A stretch of DNA of 47,659 bases from Chloroflexota bacterium (GTDB lineage: Bacteria; Chloroflexota; Anaerolineae; Aggregatilineales; Phototrophicaceae), in assembly GCA_026707665.1 (NCBI GenBank), contig JAPOWK010000073.1:1-47659 (forward strand), written 5' to 3'. Both the position numbers and the translations under genes were made by a program. The notes under the pieces are model-generated. The model worked only from the letters and a program-made list of their open reading frames with translations, was not told the origin of the DNA and searched no databases. Positions 35,310 to 43,957 of the stretch are shown piece by piece; position 1 is the stretch's first letter, and every line of letters begins with the position of its first letter.

Positions 35310-35325
35310 CGAATCCAGCCTTTGA

Positions 35326-36231
35326 TCACATTAAGGGCTCGTCGCTTCTGCGTACCATAATCCAACTGGCGATGACGCTGATGACCAGCGTGACGACGCC
35401 AATCGCCGCCGCGAAGCCAAAGTCGTGAAACTTGAAGGCTTCCTGATAAGTCATGATCGCCAAGGTCTGCGTCGTACGCTGCGGTCCGCCGCCGGTCAAA
35501 ATGTAGATGATGGGAAAATCGCGAAACACCCACAGCATGACAAGGATGAGCGCGATGCCGCGGACTGAACGCAGACCCGGCAAGGAAATGAAGCGAAAGC
35601 GCTGCCAGGCATTGGCGCCGTCCACCTTCGCCGCATCATATAGCTCGAGCGGTATCGACTGCAAACCCGCCAGCATAATCACCGATATGAAGGGATAACC
35701 TTTCCATACCATGACCACCACAATGACGAAAAAAGCAGCGCCAGGCGTCGACAGCCAGGGTATCATCTCGCTGCTTAATCCCGTGCGCACCAGCGCCCAG
35801 TTGATTAATCCGAAGGAGCTGTCAAAGAGCCACCACCAGATTATAGCCGCCATGACCGACGGCGCCGCCCAAGGCACCGCCACCAAGATTCGCGCCAGCT
35901 TGCGGCCGCGGAAACGCTGATTCACCAAGATTGCGGTCGCCAGCCCGATGACGTAAGACAAGGCAGTCACGGTCGCAACCAGCGAGATGGTCACCCAGAT
36001 CGCCTGATAAAACTCGGGTGATGAGAAGAGCTCTTCATAATTCGCCAAGGTCATGGGGGCGCGCGCGCGACCCAATTTGGCGATCTTGATCTTTTGAAAG
36101 CTGAGATCAATTGCTGAGAGTATAGGGTAAACTATGATGGCGGTAGTTAAGAGCACCGCGGGCAACAGCAACAGATAAGCGAAAAGTTGACGATTGCCCG
36201 GGTTCCACAAGCTCCAGCGCGGCGCGCTCAT
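35326..36231 (-). CDS. Sugar ABC permease, MalF type
   Basis: A 301-residue permease, partner of the MalG-type protein. Helix 1 is LFAYLLLLPAVLLTTAIIVY, and the EAA loop is YDAAKVDGANAWQRFRFISL. The C-terminal helix is followed by RRSDEPLM. Normal length. It starts at the ATG at 36231, after a 251-base gap to the binding protein that holds a C/G-rich hairpin and a strong 13-bp hairpin. Confidence 0.9.
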   Translation of the reverse strand: MSAPRWSLWNPGNRQLFAYLLLLPAVLLTTAIIVYPILSAIDLSFQKIKIAKLGRARAPMTLANYEELFSSPEFYQAIWVTISLVATVTALSYVIGLATAILVNQRFRGRKLARILVAVPWAAPSVMAAIIWWWLFDSSFGLINWALVRTGLSSEMIPWLSTPGAAFFVIVVVMVWKGYPFISVIMLAGLQSIPLELYDAAKVDGANAWQRFRFISLPGLRSVRGIALILVMLWVFRDFPIIYILTGGGPQRTTQTLAIMTYQEAFKFHDFGFAAAIGVVTLVISVIASWIMVRRSDEPLM

Positions 36232-36252
36232 CGTTCACCAATATAGAAATCG

Positions 36253-36307
36253 GTAGGGGCGGCCAACCCCACCCCCCGGCCCCCTCCCCGAAGCATCAGG
36301 GAGGGGG
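36253..36307. repeat. GTAGGGGCG core plus C/G-rich hairpin
   Basis: GTAGGGGCG (36253-36261) is followed by CCCCCTCCC (36280-36288), perfectly inverted at GGGAGGGGG (36299-36307). It is one of the C/G-rich intergenic elements. Confidence 0.6.
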
Positions 36308-36437
36308 AGCGAAACCCAGCGGACGCGTGGTATTTTGTCTGGGCGGCGGTATCACCGTGCGTCGGTCTACGGTTTCGCAGTGAATGGGAGGTTCGGCTAG
36401 AAACTCGCATCGCTTCTTTGGGAATATTCAGACGTCT

Positions 36438-36468
36438 TGAACGGGCGATGCAGAACATCGCCCGTTCA
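36438..36468 (-). promoter_or_regulatory. Strong 13-bp stem-loop after the binding-protein gene
   Basis: TGAACGGGCGATG and CATCGCCCGTTCA form a perfect 13-base stem with a five-base loop, 14 bases past the binding-protein stop. No U-tract follows on the minus strand, so it is more likely an mRNA stabiliser or partial attenuator that lets the binding protein exceed the permeases, than a terminator. Confidence 0.7.
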
Positions 36469-36482
36469 GCAGTCGCCAAGAA

Positions 36483-37757
36483 TTACATATCCTGCTGTAA
36501 CTCGACCGCCAAGTTGTGCAAGTTGGCGACCACTTCAGCCGGATCGACATCATCCGCGACCATGCGCTGCGCTTCTTCACGGACGACTTTGGCGAATTCG
36601 TTGAAGACGATTTCCAAGCCGGTGGGACTGCGGTCGATGCCATTTGCCGACGCCGTGTTCTGCGATTCGAGCAAGAGATCGACATGCGGAATAGCGTCGT
36701 AGTAGGCGTCAACCAGCGTGCCCGGGCGCGGGGCCGGCTGGCCGACATGCAAACCAAATTGTACTTGCCATTCATGCGAGGTAATGATCTCGATGAAATC
36801 CCAGACCAGCGCCTTCTTTTCGTCACTGATCTCGCTGGCCATTGCGATGACATTGCTGCCGCCGCCCACAGGAACATCGAAAGGCACGCGCACAACGCGC
36901 AACTGCTCCTGAATCTCTGGCTCGGCGCGCAGCACGAAGCCATAAATCCACGGTCCTTCAAGCTTTGTCGCCAACTTGCCCTCCATCATCAGTTGGCGGC
37001 AATCGCCCGATGCCAGGTCGAGCGGCGTCAAGCGCTCATCAAGGATCGTCTTCCAGCGCGTGAAACCTTCCACCATCTCCGGCGTATTGATGTTCACTTC
37101 GCCTTCGGCAGTCGTCCAATAGGCGCCGGCGCCGACGACATAACTCAGCATCTGTGAAAGGTACTGGCTGCCTTCGGCCGTGTGGTGGCAGGCGCCCCAT
37201 TGATCAACGATGCCATCGCCATCCGTATCTTTGGTAGTCGCTCGCAGGACTTCGATGTATTCATCCCAGTTGGTGGGGGCGTCCAACATCGCCTCCTCCA
37301 ATATCGCATCGTTCACAACCATGACAAAACCGAAGAATTGCAGCATGATGCAGGCGGTCTGCCCGCCCCAATGGCACTTTGCCTGGCCCGCCCAGCCCTC
37401 CAGATCGAGATCGGAATCTTCGATCCAGGGACCCAGATCTTCCATCCAGCCGGCATCGGCGAATTGCTGGTATTCAAACGAAGCGAGATGAACGATCTCG
37501 GGCGGCGTGCCGCCGGCGAAGAGGGTCAAGAATGTATCGGCATATTCGGGACGCGCGACTTTGGTAAACTCGATGGCGACGCCTTCGTGCGTACTCTCAA
37601 ACTCTTCAATTGCGGCGCGCCACCAGTCGCCGACAGGTTCGTCGGGCTGCCAGGATATCAGCGTGAGCGTTGTATCCTGCGCCTGCACGCCGGCAGCGGC
37701 AACGACCAGCAGCAACATAATCACCGCGATACCACGTAATGCTCGCAAACTTAACAT
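36483..37757 (-). CDS. Sugar-binding protein of an ABC importer
   Basis: A 424-residue binding protein of the MalE-like class. The signal peptide (residues 1-26) is probably cut at GVQA-QDT, with no lipobox Cys. The body has FAGGTPPEIVHLASFEYQQF near 77-96 and DTDGDGIVDQWG, a short calcium-loop-like motif. It belongs to the permeases downstream. The ligand is unknown; several Trp and acidic residues suit a carbohydrate. It starts at the ATG at 37757. A possible weak promoter lies about 115 bases upstream. Confidence 0.9.
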   Translation of the reverse strand: MLSLRALRGIAVIMLLLVVAAAGVQAQDTTLTLISWQPDEPVGDWWRAAIEEFESTHEGVAIEFTKVARPEYADTFLTLFAGGTPPEIVHLASFEYQQFADAGWMEDLGPWIEDSDLDLEGWAGQAKCHWGGQTACIMLQFFGFVMVVNDAILEEAMLDAPTNWDEYIEVLRATTKDTDGDGIVDQWGACHHTAEGSQYLSQMLSYVVGAGAYWTTAEGEVNINTPEMVEGFTRWKTILDERLTPLDLASGDCRQLMMEGKLATKLEGPWIYGFVLRAEPEIQEQLRVVRVPFDVPVGGGSNVIAMASEISDEKKALVWDFIEIITSHEWQVQFGLHVGQPAPRPGTLVDAYYDAIPHVDLLLESQNTASANGIDRSPTGLEIVFNEFAKVVREEAQRMVADDVDPAEVVANLHNLAVELQQDM

Positions 37758-37872
37758 GATGAATCCTCCAAAACTTATCCTTGCGTAGCCGCCTGGACTA
37801 GGTGCTGCGCGGCGCGGTCAATCCCGGCGCCGGCCGCGATCCAGACATAGTCGGCGGCGACCCAAGTCTAAC

Positions 37873-37899
37873 ATAATACAGCGCCGGCTCAAAATCCAA
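37873..37899 (-). promoter_or_regulatory. Weak promoter candidate for the importer at 36483
   Basis: TTGGAT (37899-37894) and TATTAT (37878-37873) are only 15 bases apart, a short spacing. It would give a leader of about 110 bases. Confidence 0.3.
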
Positions 37900-37931
37900 G
37901 CCTGGATCGCGCAAGCCGGCCAGCGTCGCCG

Positions 37932-37978
37932 CAAAACAAAAAGAGCGTCCGAATTACACCCCTAATCCGGACGCTCTT
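37932..37978 (-). terminator. Rho-independent terminator of the right-hand ABC operon
   Basis: AAGAGCGTCCG (37941-37951) and CGGACGCTCTT (37968-37978) form an 11-bp stem, with an extra four-pair extension inside the loop. On the minus strand the stem is followed by a T-rich run (37940-37932). It terminates the unit of genes 38229-43670. Confidence 0.82.
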
Positions 37979-38228
37979 GGCAGTGTATGCAGCATTTCTC
38001 TCCGATACACTGACGCAAAACTTACGTCTCGTCCGCGCTTCGGAATCGGGCGATCCCGCGCGCAAAACTGACCACAGTATACTTCATCCGCACGCTTGCG
38101 CACAAGTGATTTGGCGTCGAACTAGGCATGAGATTAGACAAAGTTGGCTGGGCGGATTCGCCGCGCGTTCAGGGAAAAACTACGCTTGTGCCGCGCTCTT
38201 TTTGTCGTGCGCTGGAATCGCTCGAAAG

Positions 38229-39176
38229 CTACAGCGTCCGCCGGAAAAACTCGACCGTCGCTTCGACCATTTGCGGCAAATAGGCGTGGGCGACGCCCTC
38301 GTAGAGCACGAGCTCCAGCTTGTCGCCGGCGCCCCGCTCACGATAGATCGCGCCCGCATAATCCATTACCTTGTGAATCCCGGAAATCGGCGAAAGCGGG
38401 TCAAGGTCGCCGGTCAGGATCAGTTGATGCCGAGGCGCGGTCACAGCGACGATATGCTCCATGTCGATGCTCGATGCCAGGACGCCGGGCACATAATAAT
38501 AGATACCATGCCCCGCCAGCTGGCCGGCATCAGCGAAGTCTCGATAGCGGGTCATCTGCGAGATCGGCACGACCGCTTTGACCGACTCGTCGAGGGCCCC
38601 CAGCCAGGTCGTGCGCGACCCGCCCAAGCTCATGCCCGCCGTCCCAATACGATCCCCGTCCACCTCGGCTCGACTCTTCAGATAAGCCAGCGCGCTCAAA
38701 TCATCGTGCACCATCATGCCCCAGAGCGTTTTGCCTTCCCAAAGAAAGCGCTTAAACAAGGACAGTTCGGTGGCGCCTCCGCGCTCGCGTTCGCCCGCCG
38801 GTCCCTGATGTTCCCGCTGTCCGAAGCCATAGGCGTCGATCGCCATGACGACGAAGCCGGCCTCCGCCAGCGCCAGGCCAGGCGCGTAGCCATTTTCCCG
38901 TATCTGGATTGCCGCCTCTTTACCCAGGGAATATTTGCCGCCATGCTCATGGTGATAGAGCACCGCCGGCGCCGGATAGTCGACGCCCCGCGGCAGGATG
39001 AGATAGCCGTAGACGGTATCGCCGACGCTATTGACGAAAGTGAAATGCTCCAAGACGTACGATTCTTCCCGGCGCGTCGATATCAGCGACGCCTGCGGCA
39101 ATGCCGGCGCCGGAATATCGCCCAGCAGATTCCACATCTTTTCTCTCGTCGCCCGCGGCTCCAGCATCAGTCCCAT
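38229..39176 (-). CDS. Alpha/beta hydrolase, dienelactone-hydrolase/acetyl-esterase-like
   Basis: A 315-residue serine hydrolase with the GMSLGG nucleophile elbow (Ser183), an acid in GDLDPLSP (Asp257 or Asp259) and His297 in GVAHAY. HHEHGG at 75-80 sits where the oxyanion strand lies. It may be an esterase that removes acyl groups from imported sugars, but that is inference from its operon. It starts at the ATG at 39176, inside the end of the dehydrogenase gene; a second ATG at 39167 would share a TGATG overlap. It is the last gene of the third importer operon, with a terminator about 250 bases downstream. No signal peptide, so cytoplasmic. Confidence 0.82.
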   Translation of the reverse strand: MGLMLEPRATREKMWNLLGDIPAPALPQASLISTRREESYVLEHFTFVNSVGDTVYGYLILPRGVDYPAPAVLYHHEHGGKYSLGKEAAIQIRENGYAPGLALAEAGFVVMAIDAYGFGQREHQGPAGERERGGATELSLFKRFLWEGKTLWGMMVHDDLSALAYLKSRAEVDGDRIGTAGMSLGGSRTTWLGALDESVKAVVPISQMTRYRDFADAGQLAGHGIYYYVPGVLASSIDMEHIVAVTAPRHQLILTGDLDPLSPISGIHKVMDYAGAIYRERGAGDKLELVLYEGVAHAYLPQMVEATVEFFRRTL

Positions 39177-40153
39177 TCAACAATCATTCCCATCGCTTCT
39201 TTGTCCCAATTGGCGAGCTGCGCGTAAGCCGCCGGGAACTCGCGCCAATTATAACGATGCGTGATGAGCGGCGCCGTCTGAATGCGTTGCCGCGCCATCA
39301 AATTGAGACAGGCCGCGTACTCGCGCATCGGCGTCCAGTAGCCCGGGCTGCTTTCCCAAAATGGTCGCGTGCTCTCGTGCCCGCCGATGACCAGCAGGCC
39401 TTTTTTGTGCACATCGCGATAAAAGTTCACCTCGCTGGTTAGGCCGCGCGTGCTACCCACCAGTACGACGCGCCCCCGCGGCGCCGCCATTTGAAAAGCC
39501 GTGACCACCGCCGCCGGCGCGCCCGTCAACTCAATGACAACTTCAGCGCCCGCCGCGCCCAGCAAGGCGCGCAGCTTGTCCGGCGCGCGTTCATCACTGA
39601 TCAGCGTCTCGTCCGCCCCCACTCGCTTCGCCAATTCCAAGCGCCGCTCGTCTAAATCGATTCCGACTACCGGCACCCCTCCAGACAGCTGGGCCAGCCG
39701 CATCGCCAGTATGCCCACGACGCCCGCACCGAGTACAGCGACCGATTCGCCCAGCTCGATCCGCGCCTTGCGCACACCCTGCATCGCGATCGCCAACAGC
39801 GCGAAGAAAGCCGCTTCTTCATCCGCCAATTGAGACGGAACTTTCAGACAGTCTCCGGCCTCAACCAGCGCATGTGATTGATGCGCCGCCCGGCAGACGA
39901 CGCGATCGCCCGCCTTCAGCGCCGCCACCCCGTCGCCGACGGCGATGACCTCGCCGACGAAACTATAGCCGGGGCAAAACGGGAATTCTGGATCCGTATT
40001 CGAAAGATTGAGGAAGAAGGCGCGTTCCGTTCCCGGGCTGATTAGCGTAGCCAGCGCGCGCAGCAGAACCTGCCCCTTTTGCGGCGCCGGCGGATCCATC
40101 CACTGCAACTCCACATGACCGGGCGCCGTTACAAGGACGCGATGCCCACGCAT
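39167..40153 (-). CDS. Medium-chain dehydrogenase lacking catalytic zinc ligands
   Basis: A 328-residue MDR-fold oxidoreductase with cofactor loop VLGAGVVG at 140-147 and NAD(H)-type acidic GIDLDER after it. The usual zinc Cys in the N-terminal part is replaced (ISPGTER, Ser39), and the GHE motif is replaced by PGYSFVGEV, so catalytic zinc is probably not bound. SPGTE-type MDR proteins include sugar-processing and bacteriochlorophyllide dehydrogenases. The start ATG at 40153 shares its first base with the stop of the upstream permease (TGATG). It is in an importer operon, so it probably oxidises a sugar or sugar derivative. Confidence 0.84.
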   Translation of the reverse strand: MRGHRVLVTAPGHVELQWMDPPAPQKGQVLLRALATLISPGTERAFFLNLSNTDPEFPFCPGYSFVGEVIAVGDGVAALKAGDRVVCRAAHQSHALVEAGDCLKVPSQLADEEAAFFALLAIAMQGVRKARIELGESVAVLGAGVVGILAMRLAQLSGGVPVVGIDLDERRLELAKRVGADETLISDERAPDKLRALLGAAGAEVVIELTGAPAAVVTAFQMAAPRGRVVLVGSTRGLTSEVNFYRDVHKKGLLVIGGHESTRPFWESSPGYWTPMREYAACLNLMARQRIQTAPLITHRYNWREFPAAYAQLANWDKEAMGMIVEWD

Positions 40154-41229
40154 CACTTCATCCCGGTGGTGGCGATGCCGGTCGTGATGAAGCGCTGCAA
40201 GAAAGCGAATACCAGGGTGATCGGCAGCAGCGTGACCACGGTCATCGCCAACACGTAATGCCACTGTATTTGCAGCTCGCCCTGAAAGGCGTTTAAGCCA
40301 ACCTGCAGCGTGAAATAATCGTTCTGGCTGAGCACAATCAGGGGCCAGAGGAAATCGTTCCAGCGCCACATGACAGAAAAAATCGCCAGCACCGCCAGCG
40401 CGGGCCGCGCCAAAGGCAGAATGATGCGCCAATAAATATGCCATTCGCTAGCGCCGTCAATCCGCGCCGCATCCAGCAGCTCGTCCGGGATCGTCAGCAT
40501 ATATTGCCGCAGCAAAAATATGCCGGTCGGCGTTGCCGCGCCCGGGATAATCACGCCCCAGAGGTTATTCTTCCAGCCGATGCTCGTGATGACCAGGAAC
40601 ACCGGCACCAATATCACTGTTATCGGAATCATCAGCGTAGAGATGAACAGCACGAAGATCGCGTCCCGCCCCTTGAATCGATACTTGCTCAGAGCAAATG
40701 CCGCCATGCTGTTGATCACCAGCGTAATGACTGTAGCCACCGTCGTCACGACGACGCTGTTCTTGAGATACGTGAAGAAGTCGAAGTTCTCCAACTCAAC
40801 CAGTGGATCGAGGTAATTCTCCCAAGCCAGTTTCACCTCTTCGACCGGTTCGCGCTGCTTGATGTTGACCTTGATTCTCTCCGCGCTCGGGTCGGCTGGG
40901 TCGACCATTTGCGCCTCAATGCCAACGCGCCGCACCTGCGCCAATTCGCGAACGCTCCCATCATCCAGCGTGACCGTGAAAAGCGGAAGTGCTTTGTCAT
41001 ATCCCTCGACCTCGACCTGCACCTGTTGATAGGGCAGCAGCGGCGGCGGATATTTCACCAAACCCGCCTGTGTTTTGAACGACGAAAAAACCAGCCAGAG
41101 CACGGGACCAAACATCAGAAAGGTACCGGCCGTCAGATACAGGTAGGTCAAGACATCGGAGGTATCGATCCGCGCCCCGCCGCTGCGCTTGAGCAAAAAT
41201 CTCGATATGGTGATTCTGTCCGCCGCCAT
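40153..41229 (-). CDS. Sugar ABC permease, MalG type, with large loop insertion
   Basis: A 358-residue MalG-type permease; the family is usually about 275-300. TM1 (about 28-50) leads to KYPPPLLPY, where the standard protein resumes with ENYLDPL near 137. In between, about residues 68-135, is an extra, mostly charged and beta-rich extracytoplasmic stretch with EVEGYDKALPLFTVTL and RVGIEAQMVD. The EAA loop LDAARIDGASEWHIYWRIIL is normal. The C-terminus ends in GIATTGMK. The inserted domain may contact the binding protein. It starts at the ATG at 41229, ten bases after the stop of its partner. Confidence 0.88.
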   Translation of the reverse strand: MAADRITISRFLLKRSGGARIDTSDVLTYLYLTAGTFLMFGPVLWLVFSSFKTQAGLVKYPPPLLPYQQVQVEVEGYDKALPLFTVTLDDGSVRELAQVRRVGIEAQMVDPADPSAERIKVNIKQREPVEEVKLAWENYLDPLVELENFDFFTYLKNSVVVTTVATVITLVINSMAAFALSKYRFKGRDAIFVLFISTLMIPITVILVPVFLVITSIGWKNNLWGVIIPGAATPTGIFLLRQYMLTIPDELLDAARIDGASEWHIYWRIILPLARPALAVLAIFSVMWRWNDFLWPLIVLSQNDYFTLQVGLNAFQGELQIQWHYVLAMTVVTLLPITLVFAFLQRFITTGIATTGMK

Positions 41230-41239
41230 CGCCCAATCC

Positions 41240-42280
41240 CTAAGACAAGCTCGACTGGTTGCCGAGCCGCAATTGCAGCAGCGTCAGAATCAGCAGCGAA
41301 ACGCCCAGCACCATCGAAGCCGCCGCCGACAAACCGAATAGCTGAATCTGATTGGAAAAGCCGGTGGTATAGATGTACTGCACCATCAGTTGCGTGCGCG
41401 TTCCCGGTCCTCCGCCAGTCAACACAAAAATGTGGTCGAACATCTGCACCGCGCGTATCAGCGATAGCACCAGCACGACAAACATTGTCGGCATCAACAG
41501 GGGCAAAGTGACGAAGCGGAAATCCTGCCAGGTATTGGCGCCGTCTATTGAACTCGCCTCGTATAGCTCGGGCGGGATCGATTGCAAACCCGCGAGCAAG
41601 ATCAGCGTATAAAAGCCCATCAGCGCCCATACGCTGACGAAGACAACCCAAAACATCGCCCAATTCGTATCGAGCAGCCAACGCTTGCTCTCGCCGCCGA
41701 AAATCTCAACAATCGCGTTGAGCACACCCTCATACTGCAAGACCCATTTCCAAATCAGCGCCACCACCACCGGCGACAGCAGCACCGGATAAAAGAAGAC
41801 GCTGCGGAAAAAGCCGCGCGCCCTGATGCGCCGGTTGAGCACCAGCGCAGTCGCCAGCGAAAACAGCACGATCCCGCTCACCTGCAAAATCACATACTGA
41901 ATCGTGTTGAAGACGCCACGCCAGAACAAATCTTCCTGACAGCTGTTGGGCGAGAGGAAATCTTCGCAGTCGAACAAGGTCTCAAAGTTGCCCAAGCCAA
42001 CGAAAGGGCGGTCTGCCGGGAAAAGTTTTGTGCCGCCGGTCATCGCGTAGTAAAAGTTGAGCAGCATCGGGAATAAGACAAAGATGCCGAAAATAATGAG
42101 GTTGGGCAGGACAAAGAAATAACCCATGCGGTCAATGCCCACCCGGCGCTGTATCGGCGTCAGGATGCGGTCGACGGCCGTTACGAGTAAGAGCAAGATT
42201 GGACGTGTAAGGGATTCGAGCAGGCCGAGCAGACGGACCGTGGGATTGGGTCGAACGGCGGAACCCTTAGAGGCAGTCAT
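41240..42280 (-). CDS. Sugar ABC permease, MalF type
   Basis: A 346-residue permease with a longer N-terminal cytoplasmic tail and six core helices. The EAA loop is YEASSIDGANTWQDFRFVTL. A loop with DCEDFLSPNSCQEDLFW contains a Cys pair that may form a disulfide outside the membrane. It starts at the ATG at 42280 and is followed ten bases later by the MalG-type permease. The gap to the binding protein is 109 bases and shows no strong hairpin. Confidence 0.88.
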   Translation of the reverse strand: MTASKGSAVRPNPTVRLLGLLESLTRPILLLLVTAVDRILTPIQRRVGIDRMGYFFVLPNLIIFGIFVLFPMLLNFYYAMTGGTKLFPADRPFVGLGNFETLFDCEDFLSPNSCQEDLFWRGVFNTIQYVILQVSGIVLFSLATALVLNRRIRARGFFRSVFFYPVLLSPVVVALIWKWVLQYEGVLNAIVEIFGGESKRWLLDTNWAMFWVVFVSVWALMGFYTLILLAGLQSIPPELYEASSIDGANTWQDFRFVTLPLLMPTMFVVLVLSLIRAVQMFDHIFVLTGGGPGTRTQLMVQYIYTTGFSNQIQLFGLSAAASMVLGVSLLILTLLQLRLGNQSSLS

Positions 42281-42389
42281 TGCTGGCGGCTCGATCAGGA
42301 AAAACTGTCATTGTTCGAAAGTATAGCGGACAACCGGCCAAACCTGACCGATTGCCCGCCCTTGTTACTTCTATTTTGTCGGAGCCGGC

Positions 42390-43670
42390 TTAGCCAGAAA
42401 CTTCAGCCAAGGCGGTGTCGACATCGTCCTGAATCCGCGCAATCGCCTCATCCAGCGTCAACTCGCCGACCATCGCTTGCGTCAGGCGGTCTCGCGTGGC
42501 GTTGAAGACATTGCGGTTGTAAGCGTAGGCTTGCAAGTCGAAAGCCGTCTGCTCCAAGGTCCCCACTTGACCCACGAATACGCCCAGCGAGTCCTTCGCC
42601 AGTTGCAGATCGGTGTCAAAATCGACGCCAGCCGCGGACAAACCAGCGTGAGCCGGGATGAAGAGCGTGCGGGCGGCAAACTCGCCCAGGACTTCCTGGC
42701 TCGCGAGATACTCCATGACGCGCGTCACCTCTTCCGGGTGCTCGGTCGCGCCAATGCCGACCAGCGCCGCGCCGCCGGGCATGCCGGTGCAGCCGCCCGG
42801 TCCACAGGGATTCGGCACCGTCTGCCAGTCAAAGGCATCGCCGATCTGCTCGCTGAACTGCCCCACTTGCCAACTACCCGACATATAGAAGACCAGCTCG
42901 GCATTGGCGAATTCTTCATTGGCGCCAGCGTAACCTTCGCTCAGGGGCCACATCTCCGGGTGCATCGTGCCATCGAGATGCCAATTGACGAAGAGTTCGG
43001 CCATATTGCGGAAGCCCTCATCCATGACGGTCGGATGCCCCATGTCGTCAAAGTACATCGCGCCCATGCTGATCGCGGGACCGGCGAAACGGTGACCGCT
43101 GCGGTCCATCGCCATCGGATAAGGAATCTCCAGCGCTTCGGCAACGGCGACAGAAGCGGCCGCCCATTCTTCCCAGCTGACCGAGTCCGACATATCGCTC
43201 GGCACATCGACGCCCGCCTGCTCAAAGAGCGTGCGGTTGATGAATGGCCCGGTGATCGTCAACTGCGTCATGAAACCGGGGATGCTGGAATCGTCGTCTC
43301 CCAGGCGCTTCCAATTGAGGAAGGGACCAAAGTTCTCTTCCCAATAAGCCGGATCGCTCAGGTAGGGCGTCATATCCAGATAATATTGCGCCAAGCCGCC
43401 CAAGTCAGTGACGCGCGCCATATCGGGTCCTTCGCCCGCCGCCAGGTCCAGCGGAAGATTCTCCAGTATCGCGCTGTAGGGTACGGTATCGATCTCGACG
43501 CTAATGTCCGGATTGTCCGCCTCGAAGCGATCCAGCAAGTCCCGCAGGACTTCGCCTTCGTTGCCGTCGTTGTACCAGCGGATTCGCAACTCAACCATGT
43601 CTTGCGTCATCGACGGTAGCGCCGACGCCAACAGTGCCAGGATGAAAAGTAAAGCTAGAACTCTGCGCAT
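42390..43670 (-). CDS. Sugar-binding protein of the third ABC importer
   Basis: A 426-residue binding protein. I start it at the ATG at 43670 (MRRVLALLFILALLASALPS), which gives a clean signal peptide, with GGAG about nine bases upstream; the longer frame up to 43784 has no sensible N-terminus. No lipobox Cys. Segments such as FLNWKRLGDDDSSIPGF and AISMGAMYFDDMGHPTVMDE suit a carbohydrate-binding protein. NPCGPGGCTG near the middle could form a disulfide. It is the first gene of the operon to the dehydrogenase and hydrolase. A strong promoter lies upstream. Confidence 0.9.
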   Translation of the reverse strand: MRRVLALLFILALLASALPSMTQDMVELRIRWYNDGNEGEVLRDLLDRFEADNPDISVEIDTVPYSAILENLPLDLAAGEGPDMARVTDLGGLAQYYLDMTPYLSDPAYWEENFGPFLNWKRLGDDDSSIPGFMTQLTITGPFINRTLFEQAGVDVPSDMSDSVSWEEWAAASVAVAEALEIPYPMAMDRSGHRFAGPAISMGAMYFDDMGHPTVMDEGFRNMAELFVNWHLDGTMHPEMWPLSEGYAGANEEFANAELVFYMSGSWQVGQFSEQIGDAFDWQTVPNPCGPGGCTGMPGGAALVGIGATEHPEEVTRVMEYLASQEVLGEFAARTLFIPAHAGLSAAGVDFDTDLQLAKDSLGVFVGQVGTLEQTAFDLQAYAYNRNVFNATRDRLTQAMVGELTLDEAIARIQDDVDTALAEVSG

Positions 43671-43813
43671 TGTGCATTCTCCAAATGCTTGTGAACGGAT
43701 GAGAAACTCGATGTTTACAACCAGGGCCGGAATCGTCTGCGGGGCGGACGCGCTCAACGAACACGGTGTCTTGTCCGCAGCCAATTGTGACAGACTGGCG
43801 AAACAGCCGAAGG

Positions 43814-43842
43814 ACTATAGGTCAAAGTTTCCCATCTGTCAA
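43814..43842 (-). promoter_or_regulatory. Strong sigma-70 promoter of the third importer operon
   Basis: On the minus strand TTGACA (43842-43837) and TATAGT (43819-43814) are 17 bases apart, almost consensus. Transcription would start near 43806, about 136 bases before the binding-protein ATG, a fairly long leader. Confidence 0.72.
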
Positions 43843-43892
43843 GCAAGCCGACAGCTTAGATTCTGCGGCAAGCAACGGTTCAGCGCTTCCAT

Positions 43893-43920
43893 TTGGGTTA
43901 CTCCGATTCAGGGATATAAT
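43893..43920 (+). promoter_or_regulatory. Promoter of the glyoxalase-fold gene
   Basis: TTGGGT (43893-43898) and a perfect TATAAT (43915-43920) lie 16 bases apart, about 38 bases before the ATG. Confidence 0.55.
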
Positions 43921-43957
43921 CCCGCCCAACCGAATTAGCTGATAACAGGAGATCGCA

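Larger units (their letters stand above)
37758..38228. other. Gap between two minus-strand transcription units
   Basis: This 471-base stretch holds no convincing gene. On its left side it carries a weak promoter candidate for the downstream binding protein. In the middle is a rho-independent terminator for the unit from the right. A further eight-base inverted repeat (CAGTGTAT 37981-37988, ATACACTG 38005-38012) follows. Beyond that, to the hydrolase stop at 38229, I see nothing functional. Confidence 0.5.

Noticed and set aside
36228..36479. Small gene between binding protein and permease
   Set aside because: The frame lies over C/G-rich hairpins and repeats, and its product is low complexity.
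39167..40444. Longer dehydrogenase start at 40444
   Set aside because: Those residues are the permease gene read in another frame; the TGATG junction at 40153 is the natural start.
42390..43784. Longer binding-protein start at 43784
   Set aside because: It would bury the signal peptide; the ATG at 43670 is directly followed by it.
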